Of a DNA stretch of 18,945 bases, positions 13,282 through 18,945 are shown in pieces (the first letter of the stretch is position 1; every line of letters starts with the position of its first letter). The notes below the pieces were generated by a model. The model was not told where the DNA came from, made no database searches, and was given only the letters and a program-made list of their open reading frames with translations. The stretch is from the NCBI GenBank assembly GCA_046760985.1, contig JBHIFE010000015.1, positions 1 to 18,945 of the forward strand. Direction: 5' to 3'. The position numbers were made by a program, and so were the translations under genes. Source of the stretch: JBHIFE01 sp046760985. Lineage in GTDB: Bacteria; Chloroflexota; Dehalococcoidia; Dehalococcoidales; RBG-16-60-22.

Positions 13282-14415
13282 TCACTCACTCTTTAATGAA
13301 AAACTCCACAGTGTCACTCCTGACTGAGCATCCACCGCATAGAGAACATCCTTATCGGAATGGATATAAACCACCCCATTGCTGGCAGCTAAGGGGGCAT
13401 ATATTTCTTCCTCCAGGTTAAGCAGCTGTCTTTTCTGATTAGTATCGGTATCCACAGAGTATATCTGACCTTCCTCGGTGGCGACAATGATTGAGCTATC
13501 AACCAAAATCGGCGATGAGATAACCGGACTGCCTAGGTCAAACTCGGCTACTTTATCCCCATTCTCAGCCTTCAGGGCATAAACTTTACCATCAAGGGAA
13601 CCGGCATAGACAACGCCGTTATAAGCCACCGGGCTAGCCCAGAACCAATTCTGAGCCAGAAACTTCCATCTCAGACTGCCATCGGTAATACTTAGGGCAT
13701 AAAGATACCTATCAAAGGAACCAAAATAAACTGTGTTGTCATGGACCAGAGGAGTAGAAGCAATAGCCCCTTCAGCCTGAAACGCCCACTTCTTACTGCC
13801 ATCGGCAGCCCTTAGGGCGTAGAGTTTTTTATCAAAGGAACCAATGTAAAGTGTATCCCCGTCAATAGCTGGTGTTGACCAAATCTTATCCCCGGTCTCA
13901 AACTCCCATTCTCTATCCCCGGTAGCCGCATTTAAAGCGTAAAGCCAGCCATCAGAACTACCAATATAGAGTTTATTCAAAGCGACAACAGGTCCGCCAA
14001 TGATGGGCTCAAGCTCCCCTTCGCGCGGATACACCCACCTCAGTGCACCTGTTTCAGAATTAATCGCGTAAATTTTACCGTTGTAGCCAGCAACATAAAC
14101 TAAATCTTCGGATACGGCTGGAGTGCCGTATATGGCTACCGGGATAGATGCCGGCGCACAGCCAAGAAAGCCACCGGTCTGTTTTGCTTCAAAAGGAACA
14201 TCAGGCCACTGCCGATTACGACTTGATACATCTATGGCTACCAGCTTGCCCTCCATAGAACCCAAAAATAAAGTATCCCCAGCTATTGTCCCTCCTGACC
14301 AGCCCCTGGCTACAGCGCCCAAGCCAGCCCTACAGCCGAAAACGGTTACCCCACTGATAAGCACAAGAAGTATAACCAGCAGGAGCAATATCTTAGTTAG
14401 TAACTTGAAAGACAC
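13282..14415 (-). CDS. lipoprotein with an eight-bladed PQQ-like beta-propeller
   Basis: A surface-anchored repeat protein of the PQQ-like (BamB-like) propeller family, 377 residues from a GTG at 14415 with GGGAG nine bases upstream. A hydrophobic signal peptide (about residues 4-27) ends in the lipobox VFGC (Cys28). I count eight repeats of the form xxVYxGSxDGKLYALxAxTGxxxW from about residue 45 to the end, enough for one closed ring. No PQQ-dehydrogenase catalytic residues are recognisable, so a scaffold or binding role is likely. It is embedded between yidD and yidC with the same direction, which suggests a part in membrane-protein biogenesis. That is inference only; BamB itself works in an outer membrane, which this lineage is thought to lack. 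Confidence 0.88.
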   Translation of the reverse strand: MSFKLLTKILLLLVILLVLISGVTVFGCRAGLGAVARGWSGGTIAGDTLFLGSMEGKLVAIDVSSRNRQWPDVPFEAKQTGGFLGCAPASIPVAIYGTPAVSEDLVYVAGYNGKIYAINSETGALRWVYPREGELEPIIGGPVVALNKLYIGSSDGWLYALNAATGDREWEFETGDKIWSTPAIDGDTLYIGSFDKKLYALRAADGSKKWAFQAEGAIASTPLVHDNTVYFGSFDRYLYALSITDGSLRWKFLAQNWFWASPVAYNGVVYAGSLDGKVYALKAENGDKVAEFDLGSPVISSPILVDSSIIVATEEGQIYSVDTDTNQKRQLLNLEEEIYAPLAASNGVVYIHSDKDVLYAVDAQSGVTLWSFSLKSE

Positions 14416-14504
14416 TCTCTTGCTCCCTTCGGTAAGAAGTTATCTCCTCGGAATAAATTGATAGGGCTCCACCCTTTAACACGTTCATTTAAGACATGTT
14501 GACC

Positions 14505-14714
14505 TCATGATACCGGGTCATAACCACCGGGATGGAAAGGATGACAACGAGCCAGTCGCTTCACTCCTAACCATACCCCTCTCAAAAAACCAAACTTTGA
14601 AATAGCTTCATAGGTATATTGAGAACAGCTGGGAATATAGCGACAGGACGGTAACATAACCTGCGACAGGGTCAACTGATAAAGCCTAATTAGTCTTAAG
14701 GCAAACTTCTTCAT
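14505..14714 (-). CDS. yidD: membrane protein insertion efficiency factor YidD
   Basis: A small membrane-associated protein that helps YidC-dependent insertion. The 69 residues show the whole family pattern: an amphipathic N-terminal helix (LRLIRLYQLTLSQ), CRYIPSCSQYTYEAI, a LGVKRLARCHPFHPGGYDPV end, and the three conserved cysteines. The ATG at 14714 lies inside the 3' end of rnpA, a 29-base overlap, implying coupled translation. About 90 bases separate it from the propeller gene; I see no promoter or terminator there. Confidence 0.96.
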   Translation of the reverse strand: MKKFALRLIRLYQLTLSQVMLPSCRYIPSCSQYTYEAISKFGFLRGVWLGVKRLARCHPFHPGGYDPVS

Positions 14715-15057
14715 ACTCTCCCGTCAATACTTGGGCTTGGCATAACAAACCCCTCACCGATTTCTCCAGATTAGCATAATCAGCACTAGCCGCCGGAGGT
14801 CGAGCAATAAATATGATATCCCACCCTGGTTGCAATGGTGTCAGCCTTAAGATTTCACGAAGCAAACGCTTCACTCTGTTTCTCACTACTGCTTTACCTA
14901 CCCGCTGACTAACTGAAAAGCCATATCTAGATAAGCTGAGCCCATTAGGTAAAGCCTTCATCACCACTAAATCGCTCACCCAGGAACTGCCTTTATTATA
15001 GACTAATGCGTACTGTTTTGCCTTGGTAAGATATTGTTCTCCCCTCACTACACTCAC
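14686..15057 (-). CDS. rnpA: ribonuclease P protein component
   Basis: The protein subunit of RNase P, which trims the 5' leader of tRNA precursors together with the RNA subunit. The 123 residues contain the RNR signature VGKAVVRNRVKRLLREILR (about residues 52-70), the following GWDIIFIARPPAA strand, and the SLSRYGFSVSQ strand. The start is GTG at 15057. The N-terminal region (EQYLTKAKQYALVYNKG) corresponds to the usual 'RLrkkkDFqrVfkeG' stretch but is less conserved. It lies 42 bases after rpmH, with a hairpin between, and overlaps yidD. Confidence 0.94.
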   Translation of the reverse strand: MSVVRGEQYLTKAKQYALVYNKGSSWVSDLVVMKALPNGLSLSRYGFSVSQRVGKAVVRNRVKRLLREILRLTPLQPGWDIIFIARPPAASADYANLEKSVRGLLCQAQVLTGEYEEVCLKTN

Positions 15058-15070
15058 CCTTAACCCATTC

Positions 15071-15087
15071 GTCCCTTAACAAGGGAC
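15071..15087. other. intercistronic hairpin between rpmH and rnpA
   Basis: GTCCCTT and AAGGGAC form a perfect seven-pair stem over an AAC/GTT loop. On the minus (transcribed) strand it is followed by GAATGGG, not by T residues, so it is not a standard terminator. It could be a processing or stability element that lowers rnpA relative to the far more abundant L34. Confidence 0.45.
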
Positions 15088-15099
15088 TATTTTCTGGCG

Positions 15100-15240
15100 T
15101 TATACCACAGCCAGTCTCTTACGACCTTTGAGTCGTCTTGCTTTTAGGATGGCTCGCCCACCCCGGGTGCTCATTCTCGCCCTAAAGCCGTGCTCACGCT
15201 TTCTCGGAATCTTCTTTGGTTGATAAGTCCTTTTCGGCAC
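15100..15240 (-). CDS. rpmH: 50S ribosomal protein L34
   Basis: The shortest gene of the window, 46 residues from a GTG at 15240 to a TAA at 15102-15100. The reading is MPKRTYQPKKIPRKREHG followed by FRARMSTRGGRAILKARRLKG and a KRLAVV end, which is L34 throughout: the KRTYQP start, the FRARM and GR-IL-RRLKGRKRL blocks and the strong basic charge. GGGAG lies five bases before the GTG. It opens the rpmH-rnpA-yidD-propeller-yidC-jag operon and has its own strong promoter. Confidence 0.97.
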   Translation of the reverse strand: MPKRTYQPKKIPRKREHGFRARMSTRGGRAILKARRLKGRKRLAVV

Positions 15241-15289
15241 TCCAACTCCCTAGCAAAAATAAATTATCTCCCTCTTTCCTTATTACAGG

Positions 15290-15318
15290 AGGATAAAGAG
15301 GAGAAACCGATTTGTCAA
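15290..15318 (-). promoter_or_regulatory. promoter of the rpmH-rnpA-yidD-yidC-jag operon
   Basis: On the minus strand a perfect TTGACA (15318-15313), a 17-base spacer and TATCCT (15295-15290). The -35 lies just after the rpsR stop. Transcription would start near 15283, about 43 bases before the rpmH GTG. Confidence 0.75.
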
Positions 15319-15320
15319 AA

Positions 15321-15617
15321 CTAATCGCGTAAACCAACGCCTCCTGTCTCGCGGATATGAGCTGGTACATATGGTAATAGAGCTAGATACCGTGCTCTCT
15401 TTACCGCCGATGCCAAAAGGCGCTGATGCTTGGCACAAGTACCACTTTTGCGGCGAGGCTCAATCTTGCCTCTATCTGATATGTGGGGGCGGAGTTTCAC
15501 CGGGTCTTTATAATCTATAACTTCAACCTTATCCTTACAAAAGGAACAAGCCTTACGCCTAGGTATATATCTTGGTCTTTCCCATCTTCTATTCTTCGTT
15601 TCCTTAACTTGTGCCAT
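15321..15617 (-). CDS. rpsR: 30S ribosomal protein S18
   Basis: S18 pairs with S6 on the platform of the small subunit. The 98 residues contain CSFCKDKV (Cys24 and Cys27), IDYKDPVKL, and RRKSGTCAKHQRLLASAVKRARYLALLPYV, all standard. The CxxC pair together with the later CAKH suggests the zinc-binding ('C+') version. A basic N-terminal extension (ETKNRRWERPRYIPRRK) and a short GGVGLRD tail flank the core. The ATG at 15617 is preceded by AAGGG. It is the last gene of rpsF-ssb-rpsR, the usual order. Confidence 0.96.
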   Translation of the reverse strand: MAQVKETKNRRWERPRYIPRRKACSFCKDKVEVIDYKDPVKLRPHISDRGKIEPRRKSGTCAKHQRLLASAVKRARYLALLPYVPAHIRETGGVGLRD

Positions 15618-15646
15618 GCGCTACCCTTTTAAATTCAAATCCTATC

Positions 15647-16054
15647 CTAAAACGGAATCTCGTCTGGTCCCAGTTCAGCGCCACCACTTTCCTCTGCCTT
15701 CTCTTCAGGGAGTGGAGCCAATCCCCGCCGGTCAAGAAATATTACTTTATTGGCGATTATTTCAGTTCTAGAGTGTTGCTGCCCATCCTGACCTTCCCAA
15801 GTACGGGTATGTAGTCTGCCCTCAGCATAGACCAGCCTACCCTTAGCCAGAAACTGGTTACACTGTTCAGCCAACTTATTCCAAGTCACCACACTAAACC
15901 ACTCAGTTTCTTGTTTACGCTCACCCTCAGGAGTAGTAGATATCCAGTTAGTGGCAACACGAAATGAGGTTACCGGTTTCCCGTTAGGGGTAAACCGCAT
16001 TTCAGGCTCGCCCCCAATATTCCCGATTATTATCACTTTATTTAAGCTTGGCAT
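15647..16054 (-). CDS. ssb: single-stranded DNA-binding protein
   Basis: SSB coats single-stranded DNA in replication and repair and recruits partners. The ATG at 16054 is chosen because the product then begins PSLNKVIIIGNIGGEPEMRF, the normal SSB N terminus, with AGGAG ten bases upstream. A frame extension to 16084 adds residues unlike the family. The 135 residues contain the OB fold up to about residue 105 (TEWFSVVTWNKLAEQCNQFL, KGRLVYAEGRL), a short acidic linker (EEKAEESGGAELG) and the conserved tip DEIPF, the binding site for partner proteins. Confidence 0.96.
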   Translation of the reverse strand: MPSLNKVIIIGNIGGEPEMRFTPNGKPVTSFRVATNWISTTPEGERKQETEWFSVVTWNKLAEQCNQFLAKGRLVYAEGRLHTRTWEGQDGQQHSRTEIIANKVIFLDRRGLAPLPEEKAEESGGAELGPDEIPF

Positions 16055-16113
16055 CTTCCTACAACTCCTTTTACCCTTCCCCACCCATTCGTGGGAGCTG
16101 GGTAACTTCCAAT

Positions 16114-16446
16114 CTAACTACCCAGTTTGATTAACAGGTGCCGCAGAATCTCCTCAGAGATTTGCAAATTCGCTTCTAGTTCCTTGCTCCACATAGGCTT
16201 CATTTTAAACCGAGTTAACACATAACTACCCTCCAGACAATGTTTTATGGGATAGGCTAGTTTCCTCTTGCCCCACCGCTCTACCTCGGAAATAACGCCA
16301 CCTTTGCTAGTAATAAACTGGCTCACACTATCTACTGTAGCATCAACAGCCCCTTCTTCAACCTCAGGACTAATAATAAACACCAATTCGTAGTCACGTA
16401 ACTGCTTATCTTCTACCTTTAATGCTTCTTTTTTATCAGACACCAT
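16114..16446 (-). CDS. rpsF: 30S ribosomal protein S6
   Basis: S6 is the partner of S18. The 110 residues read RDYELVFIISPEVEEGAVDATVDSV, then GGVISEVERWGKRKLAYPI, then EGSYVLTRFKM, matching the S6 ferredoxin-like fold. A 16-residue charged N-terminal extension (from the ATG at 16446) precedes the usual start of the domain. The ribosome-binding site is weak (AGAAAG). Transcription is predicted to begin about 20 bases upstream, leaving no room for an S6:S18-binding leader structure. First gene of rpsF-ssb-rpsR. Confidence 0.95.
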   Translation of the reverse strand: MVSDKKEALKVEDKQLRDYELVFIISPEVEEGAVDATVDSVSQFITSKGGVISEVERWGKRKLAYPIKHCLEGSYVLTRFKMKPMWSKELEANLQISEEILRHLLIKLGS

Positions 16447-16472
16447 TTGCTTTCTAGAAAATTTTATAGCTA

Positions 16473-16502
16473 ATTATACCACAAACCCAAAAATATAAAC
16501 AA
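16473..16502 (-). promoter_or_regulatory. promoter of rpsF-ssb-rpsR
   Basis: On the minus strand TTGTTT (16502-16497), an 18-base spacer and a perfect TATAAT (16478-16473). Transcription should begin near 16466. Further upstream at 16508-16524 is an inverted repeat GGCAAA/TTTGCC of unknown role. Confidence 0.7.
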
Positions 16503-16581
16503 TACTCGGCAAAAGTCATTTGCCATAAAAAGGATTAACAAGCACCTAGATGTTACCCACTTGCGCAGGCACACCACCGCC

Positions 16582-16610
16582 TTGACACAAGATATTACCT
16601 CTGATAGACT
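16582..16610 (+). promoter_or_regulatory. promoter of the tRNA-Asp gene
   Basis: A perfect TTGACA (16582-16587), a 17-base spacer and TAGACT (16605-16610). Transcription would start near 16617, giving a 5' leader of about 56 bases before the mature tRNA. The same TAGACT -10 form occurs before leuS. Confidence 0.7.
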
Positions 16611-16672
16611 CTAGCTAAGTAAAAGAGCAATTCATAGTGATTTTACTGTTTAGAACTTCTATTGACTTGAAT

Positions 16673-16746
16673 GGCCCCGTGGTGTAGCGGACTAACATGC
16701 CACCCTGTCACGGTGGAGATCAGGGGTTCAAATCCCCTCGGGGTCG
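16673..16746 (+). tRNA. tRNA-Asp (anticodon GTC)
   Basis: The acceptor GGCCCCG (16673-16679) pairs with CGGGGTC (16739-16745, one G-T pair), and the discriminator is G at 16746. The anticodon stem CCACC/GGTGG encloses CTGTCAC with GTC at 16707-16709. The T arm AGGGG-TTCAAAT-CCCCT and the D arm with GGTGTAGCGGACTAACATGCC are regular. The 3' CCA is not encoded. The molecule closely follows the common bacterial tRNA-Asp sequence. Confidence 0.97.
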
Positions 16747-16803
16747 CATCTGCAATCTTTCGTTGTCGCTCAGACTTCACCCTTAGTAGTAAAAGGATAA
16801 GAA

Positions 16804-17076
16804 ATGAGTATAAATATAAACATTTCTCCATTTTTGTCTCCATATGCTGACGGCAGGCAGATAATCGAAGTCAATGGAAGTACAGTTGGTCAGTGCCTTG
16901 ACCATTTAGTCAAACAGTTTCCCGGCGTTGAGCAACGGCTATTTGATAATAATGGTAAGTTGCATAATTATATTGACATTTATGTTAATGGAAGAAGTGC
17001 CTACCCAGAAGAATTGACTAAACCGATTAAGTCTGGCGATGAGCTCTATATCCTATTCATGGTTGCCGGTGGATGA
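16804..17076 (+). CDS. MoaD/ThiS-family ubiquitin-like sulfur carrier
   Basis: A small beta-grasp protein of 90 residues that ends in Val-Ala-Gly-Gly, the C-terminal diglycine that is adenylated and thiolated in this family. Other landmarks are the FPGVEQRLFDNNGKL stretch with DIYVNGR and the KSGDELYILFMVAGG end, which resemble MoaD-type carriers (molybdopterin synthase small subunit) more than ThiS. AAGGAT stands before the ATG at 16804. No moaE, moeB, thi or cys gene is near, so its sulfur acceptor is unknown. It lies 57 bases after tRNA-Asp and may be read from the same promoter. Confidence 0.85.
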   Translation: MSININISPFLSPYADGRQIIEVNGSTVGQCLDHLVKQFPGVEQRLFDNNGKLHNYIDIYVNGRSAYPEELTKPIKSGDELYILFMVAGG

Positions 17077-17082
17077 GACGAA

Positions 17083-17424
17083 GTGAACCTCAACCGGATT
17101 TATACCTTTTTCCTTTGGCTTGGTCAACTTCCTGTGACTTCACCTTTCGCGAAGCCTGAGCGATGTCAGTGGTGCCATCAATTAAGGCGGCAATGCCAAC
17201 CCCGGAACCCGGACCGCTAACCGCTATGTTCACCTCGGGGCGCATCTTCATGAACTCCCAGCCCATACCGTGGTTAGTAGAGTCGCGGTATTTGAGCCGA
17301 TAACCTTAAATGAGCCAGATAGTCCTGTGCTCGGTGGTGTAGGTGCTGGTTTAGCACAGCCAGCTACGCCGGAAATCAACACGGTAGCAAGTATCAGTAT
17401 CACTGGAAACCGCCATATCCTCAT
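17083..17424 (-). pseudogene. pstS: decayed 5' fragment of pstS (phosphate-binding lipoprotein)
   Basis: From the ATG at 17424 the first frame gives a lipoprotein signal (VLISGVAGC), a proline-rich linker and GSFKVIGSNTATLLTTVWA. It then meets a stop (17248-17250) after GSS. A second frame from about 17262 continues the same family with EFMKMRPEVNIAVSGPGSG, then VGIAALIDGTTDIAQASRKVKSQE, and ends at a TGA near 17092. A third frame resumes with GINPVEVHFV before similarity stops just after the convergent moaD stop. The first break fits loss of one base near 17258-17262; the second is another single-base shift near 17110. The remaining two thirds of a PstS are absent. It is therefore a non-functional remnant, in the same direction as arsC and about 100 bases downstream of it. 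Confidence 0.85.
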
Positions 17425-17520
17425 TCTGTTAATTTTTGATAACAATTCTAAATCTCTTTAAAAATCACTTCCTATTTTTGCCATCATAAGGCAGACCACG
17501 AGAATTTCGGCTTAATCTAA

Positions 17521-17913
17521 TCATGAAAGTTCTTTAACTAGCGCCTCAACCCTGGCTTTAATTTCATCTCTTATCCCTCTTACCTTCTCTATCGGTTTCC
17601 CTTCCGGATTCTCAAGCTCCCAGTCTTCAGTAGTGACGAAGCTGGCGGGGCAAACTTCTTCTATCCCACAGCCCATAGTAATCACTCGGTCAGCATTCTC
17701 CAACATCTCCATGGTGAGTGGCTTTGGTCTTTGATTGCGGATATCAATGCCAGCTTCAAGCATGGCTTCTACCACCGTATGGTCGGTGTGTGCCGCTGGC
17801 TTGGTGCCCGCCGACTTGGCTATAGCCCTACCCTTTGCCAACTGATTAAAGAAGGCTTCCGCCATCTGGCTTCGACCCGAATTATGGACACAGACAAACA
17901 ACGCTTTCTTCAT
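17521..17913 (-). CDS. arsC: arsenate reductase, LMW-phosphatase fold (thioredoxin-type ArsC)
   Basis: It reduces arsenate to arsenite by a cysteine relay in known members. The 130 residues have the P-loop Cys8-VHNSG-Arg14-S, and relay cysteines Cys82 and Cys88 in MGCGIEEVCPA. The final acidic loop DWELENPEGK carries Asn102 where Asp precedes Pro in well-studied members (for example D105 of the plasmid pI258 enzyme). That residue is the general acid, so activity may be altered. The ATG at 17913 has GAGGGTG upstream. It has its own promoter, divergent from leuS. No arsR, arsB or acr3 gene is in the window. A tyrosine-phosphatase role is an alternative, though the two relay cysteines favour a reductase. 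Confidence 0.9.
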   Translation of the reverse strand: MKKALFVCVHNSGRSQMAEAFFNQLAKGRAIAKSAGTKPAAHTDHTVVEAMLEAGIDIRNQRPKPLTMEMLENADRVITMGCGIEEVCPASFVTTEDWELENPEGKPIEKVRGIRDEIKARVEALVKELS

Positions 17914-17960
17914 TTCACCCTCAAAACAAAAGCCGTAAATCTCTTTACCCTATCAGTTGT

Positions 17961-17989
17961 AGCATACCATAGCAACAGGTTAGGGTCAA
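17961..17989 (-). promoter_or_regulatory. promoter of arsC
   Basis: On the minus strand TTGACC (17989-17984), a 17-base spacer and TATGCT (17966-17961), with TG one base before the -10. Transcription would start near 17954. I see no convincing palindrome for an ArsR-type repressor. Confidence 0.65.
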
Positions 17990-18037
17990 AGGACAGGAAA
18001 CAAAAGTCAACTTATCCTTTGTTAGGCTTTTCTAGCG

Positions 18038-18067
18038 TTGACGAACGTTTGCTAATTAAGTTAGACT
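18038..18067 (+). promoter_or_regulatory. promoter of leuS
   Basis: TTGACG (18038-18043), an 18-base spacer and TAGACT (18062-18067). Transcription would begin near 18074, about 22 bases before the ATG. There is no room for a T-box, unlike ileS. Confidence 0.6.
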
Positions 18068-18095
18068 TACTGTGAGTTGTGGAGGAGAAAGATAA

Positions 18096-18945
18096 ATGGT
18101 AGCCAGGTATAACCCGCAGGAAATAGAGAAAAAATGGCAAAAGAAGTGGGCTGAAGACAGGCTCTACGAAGTTACTGAAGATGACCCCCGCCCCAAATTT
18201 TATGCCCTGACCATGTTTCCTTATACTTCAGGTGACCTCCATATTGGGCACTGGTATGCCATGGCACCGTCAGACGTTCATGCCCGGTTTAAGCGAATGC
18301 AGGGCTATAATGTACTTCACCCGATGGGATTTGATGCCTTCGGTTTGCCCGCCGAGAATGCCGCTATTGAGCGGGGCATTCACCCCTTCACCTGGACGAT
18401 GCAAAACGTAGACAACATGCGCCGTCAACTGAAGAGCATAGGCGCCATTTATGACTGGAGTCGTGAGGTAGTTACCTGCCTGCCGGAGTACTATAAGTGG
18501 ACCCAGTGGTTCTTCCTGAAGCTCTACCAAGCTGGACTGGCTTATCGGGGCAAGGCTCCGGTTAACTGGTGCCCCCGCTGCCAGACAGTGCTGGCTAATG
18601 AACAGGTAGTGAGCGGGGGCTTCTGTGAGCGCTGCGGTGCAGCGGTGACCCGGCGAGATTTGGAGCAGTGGTTCCTCCGCATCACCAAATATGCCGATGA
18701 ACTTATGGAACATAACGGCATTGACTGGCCAGAGCGGATAAAGATAATGCAGAAAAACTGGGTAGGCAAGAGCCAGGGTACCGAGATCTCCTTTGCCCTT
18801 GACCATCCCGGCACCAAGGAGAAGGAGATTAGGGTATTTACCACCCGCCCCGATACTACTTTTGGTGTTACTTTTATGGTTCTGGCTCCAGAACACCCGC
18901 TGGTGACAGTGCTGACCTCACCAGATAAAATCACTGAGGTTGAGG
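18096..18945 (+). CDS. leuS: leucyl-tRNA synthetase, 5' part
   Basis: A class I synthetase that charges tRNA(Leu). About 283 residues are visible, and the frame is open to the window edge. FPYTSGDLHIGHWYAM contains a normal HIGH signature at residues 49-52, in contrast to the IleRS of this window. GFDAFGLPAENAAI, VNWCPRCQTVLANEQV (about 165-180) with FCERCG (paired zinc ligands), RITKYADELM and TTRPDTTFGVTFMVLAPEHPLV at the start of the editing domain are all typical of bacterial LeuRS. The ATG at 18096 is preceded by GGAGGAG about ten bases upstream. The KMSKS motif and anticodon domain lie outside the window. Confidence 0.96.
   Translation, partial: MVARYNPQEIEKKWQKKWAEDRLYEVTEDDPRPKFYALTMFPYTSGDLHIGHWYAMAPSDVHARFKRMQGYNVLHPMGFDAFGLPAENAAIERGIHPFTWTMQNVDNMRRQLKSIGAIYDWSREVVTCLPEYYKWTQWFFLKLYQAGLAYRGKAPVNWCPRCQTVLANEQVVSGGFCERCGAAVTRRDLEQWFLRITKYADELMEHNGIDWPERIKIMQKNWVGKSQGTEISFALDHPGTKEKEIRVFTTRPDTTFGVTFMVLAPEHPLVTVLTSPDKITEVE

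Noticed and set aside
13550..14120. Short DNA repeats (ATCAAAGGAACC and similar) as an array element
   Set aside because: They fall in frame within the propeller gene and encode its repeated blades; spacing and divergence do not fit a CRISPR array.
16447..16500. S6:S18-binding leader in front of rpsF
   Set aside because: The perfect TATAAT at 16473-16478 puts the transcript start about 20 bases before the ATG, too short for the known structured leader, and no matching fold is visible.
16508..16524. GGCAAA/TTTGCC hairpin as a terminator
   Set aside because: No T-run follows on either strand and no gene ends beside it; it may be a regulatory site or chance.
17955..17985. ArsR-type operator over the arsC promoter
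   Set aside because: The GTTG...CAAC flanks around the -10 are suggestive, but the inner bases do not form a matching palindrome.
18068..18095. T-box before leuS
   Set aside because: No T-box sequence (GGTGG.ACCGCGG) occurs there and the leader is only about 22 bases.
18270..18896. Long open frame on the minus strand opposite leuS
   Set aside because: It mirrors the conserved LeuRS coding sequence and shows no motif of its own.
1..18945. A defence island, prophage or transposon
   Set aside because: Apart from the edge gene and the small membrane protein, nearly every frame is a recognisable housekeeping gene; no transposase, integrase or nuclease module was seen.

Overview
The window reads as a core-genome segment of an uncultured bacterium of the Chloroflexota, most likely class Dehalococcoidia. 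This assignment is an inference. It rests on protein flavour (IleRS of the GxHH type, stand-alone TrpB2, short EF-Ts, lipoprotein-type PQQ propeller next to yidC), on two tRNA-sensing T-box leaders, and on a palindromic intergenic element of a kind I associate with that group. No phage, CRISPR array or complete insertion sequence is visible.

Layout. Positions 1-404 hold the 3' end of an unrecognised gene. At 522-722 (minus) lies a small two-helix membrane protein with its own promoter; it sits between two copies of a 21-bp palindromic sequence and next to a longer inverted repeat. From 5198 down to 1033 (minus) runs a translation/cell-envelope operon, rpsB-tsf-pyrH-frr-uppS-cdsA, read from a promoter near 5265. 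Divergently, a tryptophan-specific T-box (5354-5657, specifier UGG) controls trpB2 (5772-7145). A lipoprotein HtrA protease (7231-8370) has a promoter that predicts a nearly leaderless mRNA. It converges on ileS (11471-8367, minus), which has its own isoleucine T-box (specifier AUC).

Upstream of ileS on the minus strand is the classic rpmH-rnpA-yidD-[PQQ propeller]-yidC-jag cluster (15240-11796), with rpmH too short to be picked up by simple ORF calling. Next comes rpsF-ssb-rpsR (16446-15321). On the plus strand follow tRNA-Asp (GTC) and a MoaD/ThiS-type sulfur carrier. On the minus strand are a decayed pstS (frameshifted at least twice, 3' end missing) and arsC. The 5' part of leuS leaves the window at 18945.

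Functionally this is mainly translation (S2, EF-Ts, RRF, S6, S18, L34, IleRS, LeuRS, RNase P protein, tRNA-Asp), membrane biogenesis (YidC, YidD, Jag, UppS, CdsA) and amino-acid supply sensed by uncharged tRNA. I found no convincing new multi-gene system. The observations most worth following are the tRNA(Trp)-sensing control of a TrpB2 enzyme, the GIHH signature in IleRS (a predictor of mupirocin insensitivity), ArsC with Asn at the usual general-acid position, the PQQ propeller embedded in the yidC operon, the pstS remnant beside arsC, and the predicted leaderless htrA message.
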